Shown here in pieces: positions 55,307 to 64,000 of a stretch of 64,000 nt of DNA (the first letter of the stretch is position 1; every line of letters starts with the position of its first letter). The notes under the pieces are model-generated. The model was not told where the DNA came from. It searched no databases and saw nothing but the letters and a program-made list of their open reading frames with translations. A program made the position numbers and the translations under genes. Source of the stretch: Topomyia yanbarensis (lineage: Eukaryota > Arthropoda > Insecta > Diptera > Culicidae); contig NC_080672.1 of NCBI RefSeq assembly GCF_030247195.1, forward strand, positions 190,865,810-190,929,809, in the 5' to 3' direction.

Positions 55307-56617
55307 ATGGATGACGAGATGGGAGAACGAGTAACAGACCCTCCCCCTAAGCCTTCTGCTGAAAATGTAAACCCGATTAGAATTATAATTTACCCAGAGT
55401 CGTCAACGGGACCATGGATTGTATTTATTAGCCTAAAGTAAAGGCGCTAAATATCATTAAAATTTCGAAAGATTTGACTTTGCGATTCTCGGATGTAAAA
55501 GAGATCGTCAAAGTTAATAAAGGTAAAATACGCATTGTCGTTGGTAGTCTCAAACAAGCCAATGCAATTGCTTCTTGCGAGCTTTACGCGTGAATATAGA
55601 GCGTATATTCCTTCAAAGGAAATTGAAATTGATGGGGTCATCACAGAATCGAGTTTGACTGTTGATGACTTAATTAAGCATGGGGTTGGTTGTTTCAAAG
55701 ACACCATACTTAAAGACGTAAAGATACTTGAATGCAAGCAATTGCATTCAGTGTCACACGAAGGAGATAAAAAACTTTATCGACTGTCTGACTCGTTTCG
55801 AGTGACTTTCGCTGGGTCTGCGCTGCCCAACAATGTCATTATCGATAAGATTCGTCTCCCTGTTCGCCTTTTTATCCCTCGTGTAATGAATTGCCTTAAT
55901 TGAAAACAGCTTGGCCACACAGCAACTTACTGTTCCAATAAGGCACGGTGTGGCAAATGTGGGGGTTCTCATCAAGAGGATACATGCAATGAAAATTCAG
56001 AAAAATGTTTAATGTGCGGAGAAAACTCGCATGAGCTCCCTGCATGCCCCATTTATAAATTGCGCGAGTATAAAATTAAACGATCCTTGAAGGAGAGGTC
56101 TAAGCTCTCCTATGCAGAAATGTTGAAAAATGCTACCCCTAAACCCATCTTCCTTGAAAACACTTACACATCTCTATTTTCGAAACAGTCTGACTCTGAC
56201 GGAGCGTGCGAAGGTACATCATTTGTTTTACCCGGAAATTCCAGAAAAAGAAAACAGTCTTCTTTTCCCAAGCTGCCAAGAAAGGGCCTTAAAATTTCTC
56301 CACCAATAGATAAACTGCGCCCAAAACCGAAAAATTCCGATTCAAAACCGAAATCAATTCCGCCCGGTTTTGGGAACGTACAATCCAAACAGAACACTAT
56401 TCCTAGAAATAATAAAATTTCGACTTTCTCTGAGCCTCAGCCGGGGGTAGGATTATTGAAATTTTCTGAAATTGTTGATTGGATTTTTAAAGCATTCAAT
56501 ATTTCTGAACCACTAAAGAGTATACTTTCAGCTTTCCTCCCAACAATTAGAACATTTTTAGAGCAGCTGATTGCTCAATGGCCCATCCTTGCAGCAATTA
56601 TATCTTTCAATGGTTAA
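55307..56617 (+). pseudogene. I-element ORF1, copy 2, broken
   Basis: The ATG at 55307 opens MDDEMGERVTDPPPKPSAEN. A 1-base loss near 55430 and another shift near 55590 disrupt the frame. A Cys codon in the first zinc knuckle is now TGA (55901-55903, CLN then stop, KQLGHTATYC). The second and third knuckles (CGKCGGSHQEDTC, CLMCGENSHELPAC) and the basic IKRSLKERSK follow. The C-terminal tail LLKFSEIVDWIFKAFN to AAIISFNG ends at TAA 56615-56617. It overlaps the ORF2 ATG as ATGGTTAA. Confidence 0.85.
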
Positions 56618-59401
56618 TTCAACTCCTAAGGTGAAAGACTCCATCACTGTTTTACAGTGGAATTGCAGAAGTATCATACCAAAAATTGATTCCTTAAAAA
56701 TTTAACTGCATAATTTAAAATGCAATGCTTTTGCTCTATGTGAAACATGGCTTACCTCAAAATGAATTTCAACTTAAATGATTTCAACATTATTCGCCTA
56801 GACCGAGACACCCCGTATGGAGGAGTGCTTCTAGGAATTAAAAAGTGCTATTCTTTCTATAGAATTACCATCCCCATGATTGCTGGCATTGAGGCTGTAG
56901 CAGTCCAAACGAATATTAAAGGCAAAGACATGTCTATCGCTTCTATATATATACCTCCCAAAGTTCAAATTGGACAACGTAAAATTTTTGAGGTAGTGGA
57001 ATCCATGGCAGCTCTGCGTCTAATACTGGGAGACTTCAACTCGCACGGAGTATTGTGGGGTTCCCTCTACAATGATAATCGATCCTTTTTGATATACAAT
57101 GTTTGTGACGAATTTAATATGACAGTTTTAAATACTGGCGAAACAACACGCATCCCCAGACCTCCTGCACGTCCAAGTGCATTAGATCTATCTCTGTGCT
57201 CGACATCACTTCGGTTAGATTGCACGTGGAAGGTTGTACCTGATTCTCACGGTAGCGATCATTTGCCAATCGTTGTTTCAATTAACAGTGAATTAGGCCT
57301 TACGAATTCAATTAATGTTTCTTATGACTTAACACGAAATATTGATTGGAAAACATACGAAACATTAATTTCCACTTCTCTTGCTTCGACAGAAGAGCTA
57401 CACCCTACCGAAGAATATGAATTCCTAGCGGGTTTAATTATTGAAGCAACAGAACAAGCCCAAACGAAATGCAATCCTGGAATGACAATAAATAGACGGC
57501 CCCCTAATCCTTGGTGGGACAAAGAGTGCTCTGATGCGTATGAAGCTAAACAAGTTGCCTACAAAGAAATTATGAAACAGAAAGGGGGTATACGTAAGAA
57601 CTTTGAAAATTATTTCATTTTGCAAAACAAATTTGACAGTATACGTCGTGCCAAAAAGTCTAGTTATTGGAGATGCTTCGTTGATGGTTTGTCAAGAGAA
57701 ACATCAATAAGTACTCTTTGGAACACAGCCAGAAGAATGAGGAATCGAAACGTGACTAATGAAAGCAAAGATTTTTCGAATCGTTGGATATTTAATTTTG
57801 CCAAGAAAATTTGTCCAGATTCTGCTCCTGCGCAGAAAATCATTCGCGATGCTCCCACAAGTAACGATTTCATAGATTCGCCTTTGACAATGATGGAATT
57901 TTCAATTGCACTCCTCTCATGCAACAATAATGCTCCGGGACTAGACAGAATTAAATTCAACTTGGTGAAGAATCTGCCTGACCTAGCAAAAAGACGCTTG
58001 TTGAATTTATTCAATAAGTTTCTTGAGCAGAATATTGTCCCGCGTGACTGGAGACAATTGAGAGTTATCGCAATTCCAAAACCGGGAAAACCAGCCTCCG
58101 ATCATAACTCATATCGAACGATTGCAATGCTATCCTGCATCAGGAAATTGTTGGAAAAAATTATCCTACGACGTCTCGACAATTGGGTTGAGGCGAACGG
58201 CTTGCTCTCAGATACCCAGTTTGGTTTTCGGAGAGGAAAGGGAACGAATGATTGCTTGGCGGTGCTTTCGTCAGAAATCCAACTCGCTTACGCAAAAAAG
58301 AACAAATGGCGTCTGTGTTCTTAGACATAAAAGGAGCATTCGACTCAGTCTCCATTGATGTTCTCTCGGAGAAGCTACATCAATGTGGTCTTTCACCGAT
58401 ATTAAATAATTATTTATACAATTTGGCGACACTCAGAATAAGTTACATGGCCTCCCACAAGGCTCTTGTCTAAGCCCCCTTCTCTATAATTTTTACGTGA
58501 ATGACATTGATAATTGTATTGTCAGCCCATGCACTCTAAGGCAACTTGCAGATGATGGTGTGGTTTCTGCCACAGGACCAAAAGCTATAAATTTACAACA
58601 ACCATTGCAAGATAGCTTGGATAATTTATCAATTTGGGCTTTAAAACTGGGAATCGATTTGTCTACGGAGAAAACAGAGTTGGTCGTTTTCTCAAGGAAG
58701 CGTGATCCAGCTCAGCTTCAGCTTCAGTTGGTTGGTAGAACGATAGCCCAAGTCCTGACTTTTAAATACCTTGGAATTTGGTTCGATTCTAAAGGCACAT
58801 GGGGAGGCCACATTAGGTATCTAATAACGAAATGCCAACAAAGGATAAATTTTCTGCGAACAATAACTGGATCATGGTGGGGTTCTCATCCAAGTGACAT
58901 GATAAGATTGTATCAAACAACAATACTTTCAGTAATGGAATATGGGTGCCTCTGTTTCCGTTCAGCTGCGAACACTCACATTATTAAACTGGAACGGATA
59001 CAGTATCGTTGTTTACGAATTGCTTTAGGTTGCATGCAGTCGACCCATACGATGAGTCTTGAAGTACTAGCGGGAGTTCTTCCTTTAAAAGACCGATTCG
59101 GGGATCTCTCCTCTCGTTTACTTATTCGATGTGAGGTTATGAACCCAATGGTAATTGAAAATTTTGAAAGACTTGTCGAGCTTCCACCCCAAACCAGATT
59201 CATGACAGTGTATTTCAATCACATGTCACAAGAAATAACGCCTGCTAGATATGTTCCCACATACGTCAATATACTAGATACTCCTGAATCCACTTTATTC
59301 TTCGACACGTCCATGCAAGCAGAGATTCGTGGAATTCCGGATTATCTACGCTCGCGGGAGATCCCTAAAATATTCACAAGTAAATATCAACACATAGACT
59401 G

Positions 59402-59466
59402 CCTTAAAATGTATTACACTGATGGGTCACGAATCAGTGAGGCCATCAGTGTAATACATTTTAAGG
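59402..59466. repeat. 24-nt perfect inverted repeat from a templated insertion in RNase H
   Basis: The arm 59402-59425 (CCTTAAAATGTATTACACTG..) is exactly mirrored by 59443-59466, with a 17-base spacer. Relative to copy 1 the region has gained about 18 bases in frame, so YTDGS is followed by about twelve unrelated residues before GFGIFNN. Confidence 0.88.
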
Positions 59467-59949
59467 GTTTCGGTATTTTCAACAATAATTTTTCAATTTC
59501 TCTCAAACTTGCAGAACCCGCCTGTTTATATAGCGGAACTAGCAGCAGTTCACTATAGTTTGCAAATAATAAATACTTTACACCCGAACCATTACTTTAT
59601 CCTCTCTGATAGTCTCAGCACAATTGCAGCTCTACGTTCAAAGAGGATTGATAATCACGATCTATTCTTTTTGGGGAAGATACGTGAATCTCTGAGTAAC
59701 CTAACAAGAAAATGTTATAAATTTACCCTAGTGTGGCTCCCCGCCCATTGCTCTATTGCGGGCAATGAGAAAGCTGATAATTTAGCCAAGATTGGTGCAC
59801 TAGATGGTGAAATATATGAAAGACCCATCGCTTACAATGAATTTTATATTTTATCACTGGCTGTGGTCCACTAGGAGATTGATAACTCTATTATCTTTCT
59901 CCGGACAAAACCAGCCTAGAGGCCGCGTGGCATCCGGCGGGTTTGAAGT

Positions 59950-62019
59950 ATGTCATTTATGGAGATAACTGTCAAATTCATTCCCAAAGGTGGCCGCGTC
60001 ACTTATGAGGAGGCAAAGAGCTTTAGACCGATCAGTCTGACCTCCTTCCTTCTCAAATCAGTGGAACGTTTAATCGACCACTACATTCGGGATGGTAGCT
60101 TGGGCGAGCACCCGCTGCATGCAATGCAACATGCATATCAGCGGGGGAAGTCTACTACTACCCTGTTACACAATGTTGTCTACAACATTGAAAAAGCTTT
60201 TTCACAAAAGTAATCAAGTTTAGGAGTTTTTCTCGATATTGAAGGTGCTTTTGACAACGTGTCTTTCGAATCCATTTTGAAAGCAGCACGAGATCATGGA
60301 GTACCTTCATATATCACGAACTGGATACAGGCAATGCTTAGCAACCGACATCTGTGCTCATCGTTAAGACAAGTAGAGATGAGGAAACTGAGTGTCTGCG
60401 GATGTCCTCAAGGTGGTGTGCTGTCACCACTTCTATGGAACCTTGTCGCCGATAGCTTGTTGAGAAAACTAAATGAGCTTGGGTTTCCGACGTATGGTTT
60501 CGCCGATGATTATCATATAATGATCACCGGTATTTGCATTAACACACTTTTTGATTTGATGCAACAAGCCTTATGTGTTGTTGAGCGGTGGTGTCTTCAT
60601 GTTGGACTATCAGTTAATCCAAATAAAACCTCAATGGTGCTTTTCACGCAACGAAGGATTACAACCGGAGCTCGTCCATTGCAGTTTTTTGACTCTGAAA
60701 TTATTGTCGAAGATCAAGTTAAGTACGTTGGAGTAATTCTCGACTCAAAACTTAATTGGACAGCTCACATCGATTTCAGGATCAAGAAAGCTTGCATGGC
60801 CTTTGGCCAATGTAGACGAGCTTTCGGCAAATCTTGGGGACTCAAACCCAAGTACATTCAGTGGATCTACACAACAATTGTTAGACCAATACTGGCATAC
60901 GGGTGCCTTGTTTGGTGGCAGAAGCGAGAAGTCATGACAATCCAATCAAAGTTAAACCATCTTCAGAAGATGGTCTTGATGGCGATGACTGGTGCTTTCT
61001 CGACAACACCTACTGCTGCTCTCGAAGCACTCTTGAACATAAAACCACTACATGTGTTTCTGAAACAAGAAGCACTTTCTTGTGCATACCGTCTTAAGGT
61101 TACTGGGCTCTGGAACGTAACCCAATAGATCGTGTAACTAGCCACACAAGACTGTGGCCCCAAATGGTTACTTGGGATGAATATACACTTGCTCCCAGTG
61201 ACCTTACACTCACATGTAGTTTTCCTTCTAAAACATTCAATGTGAGAATTCCTCTTCGTGAGGAATGGCTGTCTGGCTGGATGGAGCGACAACTTGAAGA
61301 ATACGTAGTTTGTTATACGGACGGTTCTTTGTTGGAGGGCCGAGCCGGTGCTGGTGTCTATTGTCATGAGATGAGATTAAACCAATCTCATTCGCTTGGT
61401 AGATACTGTACCGTATTCCAAGCAGAAATCTTTGCGATTCTGTGTGGCGTACAATCCGCACTTCAACAGGGAATTTGCGGTAAAAGAATCTATTTTTGCT
61501 CTGACAGTCAGGCTGCCCTGAAAGCACTTAGTTCGGCAGATTCGAGATCGAAATTAGTAATCGCATGTCGAACTCAAATCGAAGAACTTAGCATTTCAAA
61601 TGCTATCTACCTTCTATGGGTACCCGGTCATTCCGGTATTACTGAAAATGAATGGGCGGACGAATTGGCTAGAGCTGGCGCTGCGACTGATTTCGTTGGT
61701 CCAGAACCAGTTCTACCACTGTCAATAAGTTGGATAAAGCACAAGATTCGCTCTTGGGCTGCATTCGAACATGCCAACCATTGGCGTAGCTTGCAAACTC
61801 AATTATCACATGGCTACTATTCAGCGCGCTGAGTATTATTCATGTGATCTTTCTGAATCCGATTACGGAACATCATATCATTTGATAAGTAATTGCCCTG
61901 TATTAATGCAATTGCGCATCCGGATTTTTGGTTCTCCATACATAGATGAACCTATGTACAGAGAGCTGAAATTTAAGGATATGCTTTTGTTCCTAACCCA
62001 GTGTGGTAAAGAGCTATAG
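59950..62019 (+). pseudogene. LOA ORF2 fragment: reverse transcriptase and RNase H, broken
   Basis: FIPKGGRVTYEEAKSFRPIS and HAYQRGKSTTTLLHN open the fragment. A TAA at 60211-60213 precedes SLGVFLDIEGAFDNVSF (motif A). CGCPQGGVLSPLLWNLV (motif B) and GFADDYHIM (motif C) are intact. The frame shifts near 61115. RNase H has all four acidic positions (YTDGS, QAEIFA, SDSQAAL, NEWADELAR). Near 61795 about 40 residues seem deleted and the frame shifts again, then YYSCDLSESDYGTSYHLISNC gives the C-terminal zinc-type motif. It ends at 62019. Confidence 0.82.
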
Positions 62020-62049
62020 TTTTTTAGCCGTATTTGAATGACAATATCT

Positions 62050-62215
62050 CTTCGGGGGTGTTGTCGTTCTGTTATCTCAATATCCCCTCGGGGGTGTTGA
62101 TATATCCGCTCACTGTTTGAGTAGAGGTTCTAAATCCCTCCGGGGGTTGGAAGTTTTATTCCTGCTGTTGTAGCACCTGCAGATCGTTCAGCATCACTCC
62201 GGGGGTGCAAAATGC
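62050..62215 (+). repeat. Four TCCGGGGGT-type motifs in the LOA 3' UTR
   Basis: CTTCGGGGGTGTTG, CCCTCGGGGGTGTTG, CCTCCGGGGGTTGG and ACTCCGGGGGTGC occur at 30-70-bp intervals. Each can form a short stem with its flanking C run. They may be recognised by the reverse transcriptase; that is inference. Confidence 0.65.
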
Positions 62216-63254
62216 TCTGTTTTAATTGTTCTGTGTCGTTGTTTTCCTTACCCCTAACCTTACTACTTCCCCAATCCTTCCCATCAGGAAAATGATGAAA
62301 AGACGATTCTTGGCAAGGCACAAATCTCCGATCAACATGGGGAACGTGCCATTTGAGCCAGACGTTACTGATTCCTGATACAATGAATTTTTTAGCGCTT
62401 CTCGACAGAGGACCCTTGCTAGTTGGCAAACATCTTGGGACAATGGAGATATGGGATGATGGCTACTCTCAATTATCCCTAAAGTATCAACGAAGGCATG
62501 GTTCAAAGGATTGGATGTAAGTCGGGACTTCATCCGTGTGATGTCTAGGCTCATGTCCAATCATTATGCTTTAGATGCGCATCTCCGTCGTATTGGGCTC
62601 GCTGAGGGTAATCATTGTGCTTGTGGAGAGGGTTACCATGACATTGAGCATGTTGTTTGGTCCTGCACTGAATATCGTGAAGCCAGATCACAATTAGTAG
62701 ATTCTTTACAAGTCCGAGGAAGACCAATCCATGTTCCTGTTAGAGACATCCTGGCGTATCGCGATCCTCTATACATGGAACTTATCTATCATTTTCTAAA
62801 AACAGCGTCTGTCAAAATTTAATTAAATTCATCCCCTCATACTCTCATCCAAGGCTAATCATTCACCAATTGAAGTGTCCTAGAATATTCAGTTTATAAA
62901 TTTAGACAATAACAGAAAAAAAGTAAATAAATACACTCGAAAATACTAGATCAATATGAAATACAACAATGTAAGGAAAAAAAGCAAACAATAAAGTGAT
63001 TTCAGTGTTAGTTTTGGACAAATTACTAGTATAGTTGAAATTAGTCTTAAGGATTTTTGTAACGTGCTATGTAAAAAAAGAAACTGGCGTAAAAAGCTTT
63101 TGCAAATGCCGTGTCAAATAAATGCATGAAAAAAAAAATAAACAAAATTCGAAAATGCACTCGGTAGAGGTAGGTATATTGAAAATATCCACTGAATTTA
63201 ATTAAATATCCACTTTGCTAATTTCGCTTTCTCATATAGAATTGAAGCGAGCTG

Positions 63255-63374
63255 CCCTAATAAAAAAGAATTATACACGAACATTAACCCATATAGTGCA
63301 ACGATTCCACATATTGTTTGAATGATACCCTGAACAGGTCGTTAGGCTCATATATCATACGATGTTTATTAGGG
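63255..63374. mobile_element. Short MITE with CCCTAATAAA ends, copy 2
   Basis: A 120-bp element beginning CCCTAATAAAAAAGAATTAT and ending GATGTTTATTAGGG. It shares the internal GAACAGGTCGTTAGGCTC block with 20614-20731. Confidence 0.7.
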
Positions 63375-64000
63375 TGCTGTGATTACCATATCAGCGTTGC
63401 TCGCACTACAAGACCATTTAGCCAGAAGAGTTGGCAAATGTCCGATGCTGTACGGATGAGTAAACCATTCTCAAAAATATATGGAAAACCATAGCCTGGG
63501 AGCCAACAACAGCAATTAGGAGCAGATAAAGATAGTGTCGTTACAATATGTGAAAAACATTGCACAGTGGTCCAGCAAGCGAAATTAGCGGGAAACAATT
63601 GTTAACGCATTCATCTTTAGGTTTAGAGATTTAGTGTCTTAGAAACATTTATTGTGCATGACAAACTGCATCTTTTGGCTGAAACGGTTTTAGGGTGGCC
63701 CTTAAAATGTCTAAGTTGGGGACATTACTTTAAATTATAGTTCAGAGAGAATGATACTTTCTTCTGCAATATTGTAGAACAATCAATTCTGAGCAACTTT
63801 GTTGAAGATACTAATTTTGTATCTCAAACCGTTTTCATTTTATAGTGAGTTCCATATCATAACTTAGGGTGTCTCTCAAAAAAGCAGTTTTCTCCGTACA
63901 GTTTTTTAATATGATTTTTGTCATTCATTCATTCATTTTTGTCATTCAGTGTACTTTTAGAGCATGATTAGAGGCAACTTATGCTGAAGAAAGAAAATTT
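63375..64000. repeat. Window-edge DNA with AACTTTGTTGAAGATACTAAT-type dispersed repeat
   Basis: From about 63690 the phrases GGGTGGCCCTTAAAATGTC, AATATTGTAGAACAATCAA and GCAACTTTGTTGAAGATACT appear, resembling the TTTGCTGAAGTAAG tract of the insertion at 39758-40396. No coding sequence is seen. The element probably continues beyond the window. Confidence 0.4.

Larger units (their letters stand above)
59846..62379 (+). mobile_element. LOA-clade (Lian-like) non-LTR retrotransposon, 5'-truncated, nested in I-element ORF2
   Basis: It is flanked by the exact 12-bp duplication ACAATGAATTTT (59834-59845 and 62380-62391), so the insertion is 2,534 bp. It starts just upstream of the first reverse transcriptase motifs and encodes reverse transcriptase and RNase H. 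The 3' UTR has four short G-run motifs and ends GATTCCTGAT without poly(A). The same 3' end is seen at 13842-13903. Assignment to LOA rests on the reverse transcriptase style, the RNase H and the 3' UTR motifs. Confidence 0.85.
56610..62822 (+). pseudogene. I-element ORF2, copy 2, broken and split
   Basis: It starts ATG 56610 with VLQWNCRSI. A TAA near 56704 and a shift near 56745 follow, then the endonuclease (LGDFNSHG, HGSDHLPI) and the first half of the reverse transcriptase. A shift in an A run near 58300 precedes FLDIKGAFDSVS. A deletion and shift near 58430-58450 damage the motif B region; LADDGVV is intact. RNase H has YTDGS, an in-frame inverted insertion (59426-59466), a shift near 59515, then IAELAA, SDSLST and NEKADNLAK. 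The LOA element interrupts after YNEF; the frame resumes at 62392 with a TGA at 62457-62459. The C-terminus CACGEGYHDIEHVVWSC ends at 62822. Confidence 0.87.
54591..63143 (+). mobile_element. Full-length I-clade non-LTR retrotransposon, copy 2, split by a LOA insertion
   Basis: It is flanked by the exact 17-bp duplication AAAATTCGAAAATGCAC (54574-54590 and 63144-63160). The total of 8,553 bp includes the 2.5-kb LOA element at 59846-62379. The gene order matches copy 1. Coding sequence is more AT-rich than in copy 1, and ORF1 and ORF2 differ enough to represent another lineage of the clade. The 5' UTR (716 bp) is longer than that of copy 1. The 3' end is A-rich (GCATGAAAAAAAAAATAAAC). Confidence 0.9.

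Noticed and set aside
1..64000. Endogenous viral element
   Set aside because: I saw no frame with recognisable viral protein motifs; all reverse transcriptase sequences belong to non-LTR retrotransposons.

Overview
The window looks like repeat-rich, non-genic DNA of a culicine mosquito, most likely Aedes. The evidence is the mix of non-LTR retrotransposons (CR1, I, LOA/Lian-like, R1 and L1 clades), many short inverted-repeat elements (MITEs), and dispersed mosquito-type repeats. I find no intact host gene. The only host-derived coding sequence I recognise is a pair of decayed copies, one of exosome subunit Rrp40 and one of a TM2D2-type TM2-domain protein, side by side on the minus strand at 34.5-35.8 kb.

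Layout. 0-6.5 kb: a cluster of MITEs of at least six families, several with exact target-site duplications (TSDs). 6.5-12.85 kb: one CR1-clade retrotransposon with a PHD-finger ORF1 and an endonuclease/reverse-transcriptase ORF2. Its ORF1 holds a MITE, its inter-ORF spacer holds three ~265-bp repeats, and its ORF2 carries a 1,123-bp direct tandem duplication with no difference seen. 12.85-25.8 kb: MITEs, a ~2.6-kb dispersed repeat made of two ~1.19-kb units with TG microsatellites, and long stretches without recognisable content. 25.88-29.39 kb: the 3' end of an L1-like element abutting a 5'-truncated R1-clade element, both minus strand. 29.4-35.9 kb: partial MITEs, promoter-like tandem repeats, an inverted-repeat element and the host pseudogene pair. 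35.93-42.89 kb: a complete I-clade element with a 14-bp TSD, decayed by a nonsense codon in each ORF and two later insertions. 42.9-46.6 kb: a second MITE cluster, including two hAT-like copies with 8-bp TSDs. 47.16-50.56 kb: a second R1 copy with an 11-bp TSD. 54.59-63.14 kb: a second full-length I-clade element (17-bp TSD), split by a 5'-truncated LOA element with a 12-bp TSD.

The genes do not form a working pathway. Each retrotransposon once encoded the usual non-LTR set: an ORF1 nucleic-acid-binding protein, then an ORF2 apurinic endonuclease and reverse transcriptase, plus RNase H in the I and LOA elements. All are now disabled by stops, frameshifts, deletions or nested insertions. The value of the window lies in its nested insertion record and in shared features: a conserved ATGGNTAA ORF1/ORF2 overlap in both I elements, MITE families with consistent 7-bp or 4-bp TSDs, and snap-back inverted insertions in both I elements. 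I did not find a convincing new biological system.
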